A stretch of DNA of 27,192 nt. It comes from Taishania sp036758285. GTDB lineage: Bacteria; Bacteroidota; Bacteroidia; Flavobacteriales_D; Crocinitomicaceae. The DNA lies in the NCBI GenBank assembly GCA_036758285.1, contig DAIOWV010000042.1, positions 1 through 27,192 on the forward strand. Direction: 5' to 3'. The position numbers and the translations under genes are program-made. How positions within the stretch are numbered: the stretch's first letter is position 1; each line of letters begins with the position of its first letter. A model generated the notes under the pieces. That model was not told the DNA's origin and did not search any database. It was given only the letters and a program-made list of their open reading frames with translations. Below are positions 1 to 9,117 of the stretch, piece after piece.

Positions 1-2712
1 AATGTAGTTGAGGGACCAGAGGCAACAATTGCAGGTGATAATGTCGTTTGTGCCAATTCAGCCTCTCCAGTAATTACCTTTACAGGATCTGTAACTCCTG
101 GCCCTTTTACATTTACATACAATATTAATGGAGGTCCAGATCAATATGTTACTACAGCAGCAGGTAGTACAACAGCAAATGTACCTGTATCTACTACTAT
201 TCCAGGAACTTATACATATAATTTAACCTATGTACTTGACCCTAGTACACCAATGTGTGAACAACCTCAAAATGGAAGCGCTGTTGTATTGGTTAATCCA
301 TTGCCAACAGCAACAATTGGAACAACAGCAACTGTTTGTGAAGGTGATGCTGAACCAATTGTTACGTTTACAGGTGCTAATGGAACATCTGATTATAGTT
401 TTACCTATATTCTGAACTCTGGAGCCCCCCAGACGATTTCAACGACTGGTTCTAATACGACAACAATTTCTATTCCTACAGTTGTTGCAGGTACATTTGA
501 TTATTTGTTAACAAATGTTCAGGATATTGCTACAGGTTGTAATCAAGCAGTTTCAGCACCTGGGAATTCCGCTTTAATAATTGTAAATCCAATGCCAGAT
601 GCCGTTATTACTGGAGCTACTGTAGTTTGTAGAAATGATGTACAGCCTGTAATCACTTTTACAGGGTCTAATAGTACTGGTAGCTATACTTTTACTTATA
701 GAATTAACAATGGTATTAATCAAACAATAACAACTGTAGGTGGGAATAATTTTGCAACTGTAAATGTACCAACTAATGTTGTAGGTACTTTTACATATGA
801 ACTTCTTAGAGTAACAGATCCAATTACTGGATGTACGCAATTGGTAAATGAATCCCAAAGTGTTGTTGTGAATCCATTGCCAACTGCTGTTATTTCTGGA
901 GCAACAGAAGTTTGTCAAGATGGAGTAAGTCCTTTGGTTACTTTCACAGGTATAGGAGGAGCTCCAGCATCTGATTATACTTTTAGATATACGATAAATG
1001 GTGGTGCTCCACAGGTCGTAAGTACAAGTGGCAGTAATTCAGTTACTGTTACTGTTCCAACTACTGTTGCTACATCTTATACTTATAGCTTACTTTCAGT
1101 TACTGATATAGTAACCGGATGTATGCAGAATCAGGTTGGTTCTGTAATTGTAAGGATAAACCCAACACCAACAGCCTCTACAAATGGTAGTGTTGAAGTT
1201 TGTCAGAATTCGACACCTCCCTTAGTTACTTTTACTGGGAATAATAGTTCGGCAAACTACACATTTAGTTATACAATTAATGGTGGACCAGTTCAAGTTG
1301 TTAATTCATCAGTAGGATTAAATTCCGCTACAGTTTCGCAAGCAACAAACATACCTGATACATTCATTTATGAACTTATCAATGTGATGGATCCTATCAC
1401 GACATGTAATTCAACTTTAAGTTTAACTGAAACGGTTATTGTTCGACCTCTTCCAGTAGCTAGTATTTCTCTTCCAGTTAGAGGATGTTATTTTGACACC
1501 GCACTTCCTGAAGTACATTTTACAGGTTCAAATGGAAATGCCCCGTATACATTTACTTATAACATTAATGGAGGAGCAAATCAATTTGCAACATCAACGG
1601 GTAATTTAGTAACTCTTCAACAACTGACAAATACTGTAGGTACTTTTGTATATACCATTACTCATATAGAAGAAGGGGGCTTGTTAGGTTGTGAACAAAA
1701 TCAGAATGTTTCGACTATCGTAACAATTAATAATTTACCGATTATTGATGCAGGTAACGATTTTCCAATTTGTGCTGGAGAACCTATAATTCTTACAGGA
1801 AGTGGTGCACAAACATATGTTTGGGACAATGGAGTTATTAATGGTCAGTCATTTATACCAACTACAGTTGGTAGTACAACTTATACAGTAATAGGTACTG
1901 ACCACAATGGATGTCAGAATACAGATCAAATAACTATTGATGTTATTCCAATTCCAATAATGGATATCTCAGGATTAAATTTATATGGTTGTCAACCTTT
2001 AGAGCCAATATTTACCAATAACTCAATAGGTAACTTGGCTAAATGTACGTGGTATTTAGGAAATGGTGAAGTTGTTGATAATTGTGGTACTTTTTCAAGC
2101 GTATTTCCAAATGTTGGATGCTTTGATGTTACATTAGAAGTAGAGACTCCAGAAGGATGTAAAAATTCATTAACATTAAAAGACTATGTGTGTGTTGAAG
2201 GTACTCCATATGCACAATTTACACCAAAACCTGCAGAATTGTCTACTTATGATTGGGAATCACAGATGGTAAATACAACAATTGGAGCAACGAATTACTC
2301 TTGGAATTTCGGAGATGGTACTGCGAATAGTAGTTTACATTCACCAACTCATAAATTTCCAAATGAAACTGAAGGAAGTTATTTGGTAACGCTTGTTGCC
2401 TCTACAAATGCTGGATGTGTTGATACAGCAATAGCAATTATTAATGTGAAAGAAGAGTTGTTGTTTTATGTTCCAAATACATTTACTCCAAATGATGATA
2501 AAAACAATCAAGTGTTTAAACCAGTNNNNNNNNNNAATAGATGGGGAGAAATGGTGTTTGAAACACATAATGTAGATATTGGTTGGGAAGGAAAATATGG
2601 AATTGATGGGAAAGACTGTCAAGATGGAACGTATACATGGAAAATAGAATTAAAACGACGTAGTTCAAACGATAAAAAAGAATATGTTGGACATGTCAAT
2701 TTATTAAGATAA
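1..2712 (+). CDS. Giant Ig/PKD-repeat surface adhesin with gliding-motility (CHU_C) C-terminus, 5'-partial
   Basis: The frame is open from base 1, so the true start lies before the window; the first ATG in view (253) is internal. In order it holds Ig/PKD-like repeats of about 95 residues beginning near 1, 298, 589, 874, 1162 and 1447. Each carries a V-C-(Q/E/R) motif early, an F-T-G and a FTY-x-(I/L)N(N/G)G core, and a second Cys near its end. Two further domains start near 1738 and 1951. A PKD domain with WNFGDGT follows around 2206-2455, then a CHU_C domain (TIGR04131-type, VPNTFTPN ... NRWGE ... DGTYTWKI) from about 2467. CHU_C is a known type-B T9SS secretion signal, so the product should be exported across the outer membrane and act at the cell surface, probably in adhesion or gliding (inference). 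An N run at 2526-2535 lies inside CHU_C. It is a close paralog of the gene at 3016 but has only one A-B repeat pair against three there. Confidence 0.9.
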   Translation, partial: NVVEGPEATIAGDNVVCANSASPVITFTGSVTPGPFTFTYNINGGPDQYVTTAAGSTTANVPVSTTIPGTYTYNLTYVLDPSTPMCEQPQNGSAVVLVNPLPTATIGTTATVCEGDAEPIVTFTGANGTSDYSFTYILNSGAPQTISTTGSNTTTISIPTVVAGTFDYLLTNVQDIATGCNQAVSAPGNSALIIVNPMPDAVITGATVVCRNDVQPVITFTGSNSTGSYTFTYRINNGINQTITTVGGNNFATVNVPTNVVGTFTYELLRVTDPITGCTQLVNESQSVVVNPLPTAVISGATEVCQDGVSPLVTFTGIGGAPASDYTFRYTINGGAPQVVSTSGSNSVTVTVPTTVATSYTYSLLSVTDIVTGCMQNQVGSVIVRINPTPTASTNGSVEVCQNSTPPLVTFTGNNSSANYTFSYTINGGPVQVVNSSVGLNSATVSQATNIPDTFIYELINVMDPITTCNSTLSLTETVIVRPLPVASISLPVRGCYFDTALPEVHFTGSNGNAPYTFTYNINGGANQFATSTGNLVTLQQLTNTVGTFVYTITHIEEGGLLGCEQNQNVSTIVTINNLPIIDAGNDFPICAGEPIILTGSGAQTYVWDNGVINGQSFIPTTVGSTTYTVIGTDHNGCQNTDQITIDVIPIPIMDISGLNLYGCQPLEPIFTNNSIGNLAKCTWYLGNGEVVDNCGTFSSVFPNVGCFDVTLEVETPEGCKNSLTLKDYVCVEGTPYAQFTPKPAELSTYDWESQMVNTTIGATNYSWNFGDGTANSSLHSPTHKFPNETEGSYLVTLVASTNAGCVDTAIAIINVKEELLFYVPNTFTPNDDKNNQVFKPXXXXNRWGEMVFETHNVDIGWEGKYGIDGKDCQDGTYTWKIELKRRSSNDKKEYVGHVNLLR
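2526..2535. other. Assembly gap of 10 N inside the CHU_C domain
   Basis: Ten N stand between 'aaaccagt' and 'aatagatgg'. The paralog at 3016-8520 has 46 bases between the equivalent points (about 8298-8343). 46 and 10 differ by 36, a multiple of three, so frame is kept but about 12 codons are probably missing. The 10 N look like a fixed placeholder. Confidence 0.9.
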
Positions 2713-3015
2713 ATGTTGATTTTATAGTATATAAACACCTATTTAGTTTCTATTTCAATATTCTTTTTAACTGCTGCTGTATAGATTTATCTATACAGCA
2801 GTTTTTTTTAAAAGTAGTTGATTTTCTTATCAACTAAAGATGATGTTTTTTTAATTGATTTACTTTTTTTTTTAATCTTTCGTTGAGATTGTTGTTTTGT
2901 TTTTTTACTACTGTCATATGTTAATTTAGATGCTTCTCGTATAAGTTAATTGAAGTTAATAGTGTATATTTAGGTAGCGAAAGTACACTACTACATATTA
3001 CTATTACCTAAGCTT
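2713..3015. other. Intergenic region between the two adhesin genes
   Basis: These 303 bases hold no credible gene. The left part has a strong terminator (2774-2809) and a second perfect 8-bp hairpin, TAGTTGAT/ATCAACTA, at 2815-2836 with a 6-nt loop. The rest is T-rich. Weak candidate promoters for the downstream gene are a TTTTG at 2895-2899 with TAATTTAG at 2922-2929, and TATATTTA at 2965-2972. Neither is a full match to the Bacteroidota TAnnTTTG box, so the promoter is unresolved. No Shine-Dalgarno sequence stands before the ATG at 3016, which is common in this phylum. Confidence 0.6.
2774..2809 (+). terminator. Rho-independent terminator of the first adhesin gene
   Basis: The inverted repeat CTGCTGTATAGAT / ATCTATACAGCAG (2774-2786 and 2789-2801) is perfect. 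It would fold as a roughly 11-12 bp stem with a small loop, and eight T follow at 2802-2809. It begins 62 bases after the stop codon of the upstream gene. Confidence 0.9.
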
Positions 3016-6000
3016 ATGAACAAACATATATATTATAACCAGCTGATTAATAATCAAATTGTTCAGATTATTTTATTTTTAATCTTTTGTGTTTTTTTAG
3101 CTGATATAGTTGTCTCTCAAGAACAGAGTCATCAACACTCAGACGTTTGTTTACCAATAGGGTATGCTGATTATTCTGAAAAAATTAAATCGGACATAGA
3201 CGGTCTCCAAAAAAATAATCAATTTTTAAAAGAATTTCTTAATCGTTATCAGTTTGAATATTCAGACTTTATAGAAGTGAATAGTTATTACATTGACTTC
3301 TTTAAACATGAAATTGTGTATGAAACATTTGATAGTAAAACTAAAAAAGTTGATTTAGACCTCATTAAAAAATATTTTGAACTTGTTGATAGATTTAAAA
3401 AGCAAGATGAATTATTATTTGAAATACCTAAAAATCATGGAGTAGATCGTTATTATTTTAGTAAACATATTTATAATCCTATAGACAAAAAAGATGATGG
3501 TACACCTAAAACATTACAATGCTTAAATGCTGGATTTGAAGATGCTACTTGGAATGGTTGGGGAACAATTTGTGCAACAGCGACAAATGGTGTTGCTGTT
3601 GTGAATAGACAAAATTACAATCCAGATCTTACTGGATGTAATTCTCCAGCAGGTAGCCCAAGGCAACATTCTCTTGTTACTGGGGGAAATGATGCAATTG
3701 GTGGTTTTTCTCGAGTTTTTCAAGGTGGGGTTTCTGCAATGTTAGGTAATGGAGCTCAAGCGAATAATCCTCAGCATCAGGCAGCAGTCTTGAGTAAGAC
3801 GTTTTTCGTAGACCCAAGTAACACACTACTCATTTATAATTATGCTGCTGTATTGTTTGATGGTGGGCATACCCCAGCTCAACAACCTTTTTTTTCAGTG
3901 AAACTGTTTGTTAGTGGAAATTCAGATCCTTGTGCTGAGTATTCAGCAACTGCAAATGATGGACAAGCTGGTTGGATAAATGCAGGAGGAAATCGCTATT
4001 ATCGAGATTGGACTACAATTGCAGTTCCACTTGATAGTTATATAGGACAAAATGTAACTTTGGAATTCACTGTTTCAGATTGTTTTGTTGCGGCTGGAGG
4101 ACATTGGGCATACGCTTATGTTGATGTCTCTTGTGATAATTTTGCCGAAATTGAAAAAGTTTGTGAAGGTAGTTCTACGTTGTTACAAGCTCCATCTGAA
4201 GGATTTCAATCTTATCTTTGGAGTACAGGTGAAACGAGCCCATCAATCAGAGTAACTACTCCAGGTATTTATACTGTTGCTGTTACCCCTTATGGCTCAA
4301 ATTGTGCAGCGACATTGTCAATTAATGCAACAATTTTCCCAAATCCAATTGCAGATTTCACATTTAATTATCCTACAATTTGTGTTGGGGGAGATATTGA
4401 ATTTACGAATACCTCGACTGCACAACCAGGATCAATTATTTCAGGGTATCAATGGGGGTATTCTGATGGAATAAGTACTCCAATTGGAATGGGAGCAATA
4501 ACTGGAGTCTCCCAAACATCGGGAAGTTATGAAGGAAGTAATATCCATACTTTTAATACCCTTGGAGGGCATAATATTATGTTGATAGCTTCTTCTACGG
4601 ATGGCTGTACAGATACAACTATGCATACAATAAATGTCGTAACTGGCCCTGAAGCAACCATTACAGGCGGTACTACTGTTTGTGAAAATAATTCATCTCC
4701 AGTAGTTACATTTACAGGTAGTTTGACCTCAGGACCATTAACTTTTACATATAATGTTAATGGAGGACCTGATCAATTTGTTACAACAGCATCAGGAAGT
4801 ATGTCAACTACTGTTCCAGTCCCAACAAGCCCAGCAGGTACTTATACATATAATTTAACATATGTACTTGATCCAAGTGCTCCAATGTGTGAACAATCTC
4901 AAACAGGAACGGTAATAGTTGTTGTCAATCCATTACCAACAGCAACAATTGGAACAGCAGCCACAGTCTGTGAAGGAGATACGGCACCTATAGTTACTCT
5001 AACAGGTGCAAATGGAACCTCTAATTATAGTTTTACATATTCGATAAATTCGGGTACACCTCAAACAGCCACAACTTCAGGTACTAATTCAGTTACTTTT
5101 ACGATACCGACAACTACAGCAGGAGTTTATGATTATGTGTTAACTTCGGTTCAAGACGTTGTAACTGGCTGTTCACAAGCAGTTACAGCACCAGGTAATT
5201 CCGCTTTGATTACAATAAATCCAACACCAACAGCAACAATTACAGGATCTACAGTAGTTTGTCAAAATGATGCTCAACCTGTTATTACTTTCACTGGTTC
5301 CAATAGTTCGGGAACGTATGAATTTACATATCGATTGAATAATGGAGCAATTCAAACTGTTTTAGTCACTTCTGGAACGGTTGCAACTATTAATGTTCCT
5401 ACAAATGTAGCAGGTACTTTTAACTATGAACTTTTGAGAGTTACAGATCCAGTTACAGGTTGTTTCAGCTTAATAAATCAAACACAGTCTGTTTTAGTTA
5501 ATCCATTGCCAACAGCAACAATTGGAACAGCAACCACAGTCTGTGAAGGAGATGCGGCACCTATAGTTACTCTAACAGGTGCAAATGGAACCTCTAATTA
5601 TAGTTTTACATATTCGATAAATTCGGGTACACCTCAAACAGCCACAACTTCAGGTACTAATTCAGTTACTTTTACGATACCGACAACTACAGCAGGAGTT
5701 TATGATTATGTGTTAACTTCGGTTCAAGACGTTGTAACTGGCTGTTCACAAGCAGTTACAGCACCAGGTAATTCCGCTTTGATTACAATAAATCCAACAC
5801 CAACAGCAACAATTACAGGATCTACAGTAGTTTGTCAAAATGATGCTCAACCTGTTATTACTTTCACTGGTTCCAATAGTTCGGGAACGTATGAATTTAC
5901 ATATCGATTGAATAATGGAGCAATTCAAACTGTTTTAGTCACTTCTGGAACGGTTGCAACTATTAATGTTCCTACAAATGTAGCAGGTACTTTTAACTAT

Positions 6001-8520
6001 GAACTTTTGAGAGTTACAGATCCAGTTACAGGTTGTTTCAGCTTAATAAATCAAACACAGTCTGTTTTAGTTAATCCATTGCCAAATGCAACTGTTGGAT
6101 CAACTACTGCTGTTTGTGAAGGTGATGCTTCTCCAATTGTTACATTTACAGGTACAGGAGGCACGTCAACATATACATTTACTTATACTCTGAATTCAGG
6201 TGCTCCACAAACTGTGACGACTGTAGGAGGTACTAGCAGTGTGACATATACAATTCCAACAGCTACAGCAGGAATTTATGATTATTTCTTATCTACTGTT
6301 CAGGATGTTGCTACAGGTTGTATTCAAACAGTTGGAGCGCCAGGAAATAGAGCAATTATTACAGTAAATCCAACACCAGACGCTGTAATAACAGGTGGGG
6401 TAGTGGTATGTAGAAATGATAGTCAGCCGGTTATTACATTTACAGGGTCTAATAGTACAGGGAGTTATTCATTTTTATATAGAGTTAATAATGGAGCAAA
6501 TCAGACTATTACAACAACAGGAGGAAGTAACTTTGTAACAATTAATGTCCCAACAAATGTTGTTGGTTCATTTATTTATGAGCTAGTTCGTGTTACTGAT
6601 CCGTTGACTAACTGTACTCAATTGGTCAATGAAACGCAAGTCGTTGTAGTTAATCCAATTCCTACAGCAGTAATTACAGGAACTACTGTTTTATGTCAAA
6701 ATGATACAGCTCCTCGCGTAAGATTCAGAGGGTTAAATGGAACTTCAGACTATAGATTCACATATTCAATAAATGGGGGAGCTCCACAGACTATACAAAC
6801 TTCTGGAGCTGATACTGTAAGTATAGCTGTTTCAACAGCAGTTGCAACCACTTATACTTACAATTTAATTTCAGTTGTAGATGTATTGACAGGATGTTCT
6901 CAATCTCAAGTAGGGTCTGCTGTATTAACAATTAATCCTACACCAACAGGTACAAGTAGTGGAACGGTCTCAGTTTGCCAAAATTCACCCAATCAGCTAA
7001 TTACTTTTACGGGTAATAATAGTTCTGGTGGATATACATTTAGTTATACTATAAATGGAGGTCCAGTACAAATTGTTAATTCTTCAGGAGGAAACTCTGC
7101 AACTGTATCTCAAACTGCTACAGTACCAGGAACTTTTATTTACGAATTGATAAATGTAATGGATCCTTTAACAATGTGTAATGTGAGTTTAAGTTCAATT
7201 GATTCGATTGTTGTAAGACGTCTGCCATCTGCATTAATTTCACCACCAATTAATGGGTGTTATTTTGATACGTTGCTTCCTGAAGTTCAATTCACAGGTT
7301 TAAATGGAGATAGCCCATATTTATTTACTTATAATATTAATGGTGGACCAAGTCAAACAGTTAATTCAACTGGAAATTCTTTTGTATTACAACATTCAAC
7401 GAATACGATAGGAACGTTCATTTATTCTATTACACACGTTCAAGAAGGAAGTATTTTAGGATGTCAACAGAATCAAAATCTTTCAACTGCTGTAACAATT
7501 CATGCTCTTCCAATAATTGATGCCGGAGTAGATTTTTCTATATGTCAAGGTCAACCAGTTATTTTATCTGGAAATGGAGCACAAACTTATACGTGGGACA
7601 ATGGAATCGTAAATGGTCATTCTTTTACACCTTCTGCGAGTGGAACTACAACTTATACTGTAATAGGAACTGATCATAATGGATGTAGGAATTTAGATTC
7701 AATTACCATTAATGTTATACCAATTCCTGTAATGGATATTATTGGTCAAAATCTATATGGTTGTCAACCTGTTACTCCAATTTTTACAAATAATTCTACT
7801 GGAAACCTTGCAAACTGTACTTGGTATTTGGGTAATGGAGAAATTGTAAATAATTGTGGAACTTTTTCAAGTGTATTTCCAAATGTAGGATGTTTTGATG
7901 TGACTTTAGAAGTTGAAACGCCTGAAGGATGTAAAAACGCTCTTACATTGAAAGATTATGTTTGTGTGGAAGGTATGCCAGTTGCTCAATTTACTCCAAC
8001 TCCAGAAGAATTGTCTACTTATCAATGGGAGTCTCAAATGGTCAACGAATCGATAGGAGCTACAAATTATTCTTGGAATTTTGGTGATGGTACAGCCGGA
8101 AGTACGTTACATTCTCCTACTCATGCTTTTCCAAATGATGTTGCAGGAAATTACTTGATAACTTTAATAGCTTCAACAAATGCGGGATGTTCAGATACTG
8201 CGACAGCAATCATTAACTTGAAAGAAGAATTGTTGTTTTATGTTCCAAATACATTTACTCCAAATGCTGATTATAAAAATGAAATGTTTAAACCGGTATT
8301 TTCAACTGGATTTGATACACAAGGTTTTGAAATGTTGATTTTTAATCGATGGGGAGAATTAATTTTTGAAACCCATAATGCAGATATTGGTTGGGAAGGA
8401 AAATATGGAATTGATGGACATGATTGCCAAGATGGTACTTATACTTGGAAAATTATGCTAAAACGAAGAAGCTCTAATGAAAAGAAAGAATATGTTGGGC
8501 ATGTCAACCTATTACGTTAA
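3016..8520 (+). CDS. Giant T9SS surface adhesin: jelly-roll, PKD and ten Ig-like repeats, CHU_C C-terminus
   Basis: A 1834-aa protein with an N-terminal hydrophobic signal segment (about residues 17-35, ending VVSQ). A charged, probably helical region runs to about 165. A jelly-roll-like domain starting NAGFEDATWNGW covers about 170-375, an Ig-like unit (WSTGETSPSI) 380-440, and a PKD-like domain 441-543. Ten Ig/PKD-like repeats then begin near 544, 639, 736, 830, 927, 1021, 1119, 1214, 1308 and 1402. Two Cys-containing domains (1499, 1571), a PKD domain with WNFGDGT (1655-1743) and CHU_C (1744-1834, VPNTFTPN ... FNRWGE ... DGTYTWKI) follow. The repeats at 639-1213 alternate as A-B-A-B-A-B, and the first two pairs are almost identical in DNA. 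CHU_C marks it as T9SS cargo; adhesion or gliding is inferred from architecture (SprB-like). No PorP/SprF-type partner lies beside it here. Confidence 0.92.
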   Translation: MNKHIYYNQLINNQIVQIILFLIFCVFLADIVVSQEQSHQHSDVCLPIGYADYSEKIKSDIDGLQKNNQFLKEFLNRYQFEYSDFIEVNSYYIDFFKHEIVYETFDSKTKKVDLDLIKKYFELVDRFKKQDELLFEIPKNHGVDRYYFSKHIYNPIDKKDDGTPKTLQCLNAGFEDATWNGWGTICATATNGVAVVNRQNYNPDLTGCNSPAGSPRQHSLVTGGNDAIGGFSRVFQGGVSAMLGNGAQANNPQHQAAVLSKTFFVDPSNTLLIYNYAAVLFDGGHTPAQQPFFSVKLFVSGNSDPCAEYSATANDGQAGWINAGGNRYYRDWTTIAVPLDSYIGQNVTLEFTVSDCFVAAGGHWAYAYVDVSCDNFAEIEKVCEGSSTLLQAPSEGFQSYLWSTGETSPSIRVTTPGIYTVAVTPYGSNCAATLSINATIFPNPIADFTFNYPTICVGGDIEFTNTSTAQPGSIISGYQWGYSDGISTPIGMGAITGVSQTSGSYEGSNIHTFNTLGGHNIMLIASSTDGCTDTTMHTINVVTGPEATITGGTTVCENNSSPVVTFTGSLTSGPLTFTYNVNGGPDQFVTTASGSMSTTVPVPTSPAGTYTYNLTYVLDPSAPMCEQSQTGTVIVVVNPLPTATIGTAATVCEGDTAPIVTLTGANGTSNYSFTYSINSGTPQTATTSGTNSVTFTIPTTTAGVYDYVLTSVQDVVTGCSQAVTAPGNSALITINPTPTATITGSTVVCQNDAQPVITFTGSNSSGTYEFTYRLNNGAIQTVLVTSGTVATINVPTNVAGTFNYELLRVTDPVTGCFSLINQTQSVLVNPLPTATIGTATTVCEGDAAPIVTLTGANGTSNYSFTYSINSGTPQTATTSGTNSVTFTIPTTTAGVYDYVLTSVQDVVTGCSQAVTAPGNSALITINPTPTATITGSTVVCQNDAQPVITFTGSNSSGTYEFTYRLNNGAIQTVLVTSGTVATINVPTNVAGTFNYELLRVTDPVTGCFSLINQTQSVLVNPLPNATVGSTTAVCEGDASPIVTFTGTGGTSTYTFTYTLNSGAPQTVTTVGGTSSVTYTIPTATAGIYDYFLSTVQDVATGCIQTVGAPGNRAIITVNPTPDAVITGGVVVCRNDSQPVITFTGSNSTGSYSFLYRVNNGANQTITTTGGSNFVTINVPTNVVGSFIYELVRVTDPLTNCTQLVNETQVVVVNPIPTAVITGTTVLCQNDTAPRVRFRGLNGTSDYRFTYSINGGAPQTIQTSGADTVSIAVSTAVATTYTYNLISVVDVLTGCSQSQVGSAVLTINPTPTGTSSGTVSVCQNSPNQLITFTGNNSSGGYTFSYTINGGPVQIVNSSGGNSATVSQTATVPGTFIYELINVMDPLTMCNVSLSSIDSIVVRRLPSALISPPINGCYFDTLLPEVQFTGLNGDSPYLFTYNINGGPSQTVNSTGNSFVLQHSTNTIGTFIYSITHVQEGSILGCQQNQNLSTAVTIHALPIIDAGVDFSICQGQPVILSGNGAQTYTWDNGIVNGHSFTPSASGTTTYTVIGTDHNGCRNLDSITINVIPIPVMDIIGQNLYGCQPVTPIFTNNSTGNLANCTWYLGNGEIVNNCGTFSSVFPNVGCFDVTLEVETPEGCKNALTLKDYVCVEGMPVAQFTPTPEELSTYQWESQMVNESIGATNYSWNFGDGTAGSTLHSPTHAFPNDVAGNYLITLIASTNAGCSDTATAIINLKEELLFYVPNTFTPNADYKNEMFKPVFSTGFDTQGFEMLIFNRWGELIFETHNADIGWEGKYGIDGHDCQDGTYTWKIMLKRRSSNEKKEYVGHVNLLR
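4940..6085 (+). repeat. 573-bp tandem duplication (A-B repeat cassette), two copies
   Basis: Copy 1 is 4940-5512 and copy 2 is 5513-6085. They differ at only two bases (4960 G vs 5533 A, and 4981 A vs 5554 G). A stretch of 531 bp (4982-5512 = 5555-6085) is identical, silent sites included. The unit is 191 codons, two Ig-like repeats, and keeps frame. A third, strongly diverged A-B pair follows (from about 6076). This indicates very recent duplication or gene conversion. Confidence 0.97.
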
Positions 8521-8612
8521 GGTACTTTTCGTATTATTTTTTAGATGAATGTGAAAATGAAAACATTTTATAAAAACTAAGGATTAATTCGTATTATTTC
8601 TTTCTTATTATA

Positions 8613-8620
8613 TAGATTTG
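8613..8620 (+). promoter_or_regulatory. Candidate -7 box TAGATTTG for the 8634 gene
   Basis: This is a full match to the Bacteroidota -7 consensus TAnnTTTG, 13 bases before the ATG at 8634. No clear TTG -33 element is visible at the usual spacing. If used, the leader would be very short (about 7 nt). Confidence 0.5.
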
Positions 8621-8633
8621 TCAAAAAAACAAA

Positions 8634-9113
8634 ATGAAGCAAATATCCCTAGAAAGTATTGAAAAATCAATTGCAAAAATTGATAATCTGGACGAAGATG
8701 GTTTAGATAGAGTGGCAGAAACATTTGCATTATCACAACCTGTATTGTTAGGGTATGCTATGTCAGCCGCTGAGGAATATGAAAATGAAAGTTTACAGGG
8801 ATTATTGATTTATTATTTCTGTTTGTTAATTGAAGCGTTCAATCAGCAAGGTTTGAAAATTAATGAAATTAAAGAATCTGATGTCGATGATTTTGAAGAG
8901 CCATTTTTTGATGCGTTGGATAATTTTTTCCAAACGGATAATATGGAAGCTTTAGAAGAGTATACCGATCAACCTCATTTGGTGCAGTTTATGTCTATGG
9001 AGATTTCTACTCCAGATGTTGATGGAACTGAACTTGATGATGAAACTGCAACTCAATTATTTATTGTTACTTTGGCAGTAATCACATTGTTATCTAATTC
9101 TATTCCGGAGTAA
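8634..9113 (+). CDS. Hypothetical acidic protein, 159 aa
   Basis: I do not recognise the family. The protein is strongly acidic, with several E/D-rich segments, and looks mostly helical (for example YENESLQGLLIYYFCLLIEA). It has no signal peptide or convincing membrane span; the C-terminal TQLFIVTLAVITLLSNS is hydrophobic but more likely a buried helix. It starts 113 bases after the adhesin stop, with a TAGATTTG box just upstream. Its stop lies four bases before the thioesterase start, so the two are probably co-transcribed. Role unknown; cytoplasmic location inferred. Confidence 0.75.
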   Translation: MKQISLESIEKSIAKIDNLDEDGLDRVAETFALSQPVLLGYAMSAAEEYENESLQGLLIYYFCLLIEAFNQQGLKINEIKESDVDDFEEPFFDALDNFFQTDNMEALEEYTDQPHLVQFMSMEISTPDVDGTELDDETATQLFIVTLAVITLLSNSIPE

Positions 9114-9117
9114 AAAA

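Noticed and set aside
5173..5928. Repeated Cys-rich minus-strand open frames of 60 codons in the adhesin gene
   Set aside because: They are antisense shadows of the duplicated cassette, identical only because the plus-strand coding is duplicated.
4940..6085. CRISPR-like or satellite array
   Set aside because: The repeats are long, in frame and protein-coding, with no spacers.
8528..8599. 12-bp direct repeat TTCGTATTATTT at 8528 and 8588 as a regulatory site
   Set aside because: Short, AT-rich and only two copies; could be chance in this base composition.
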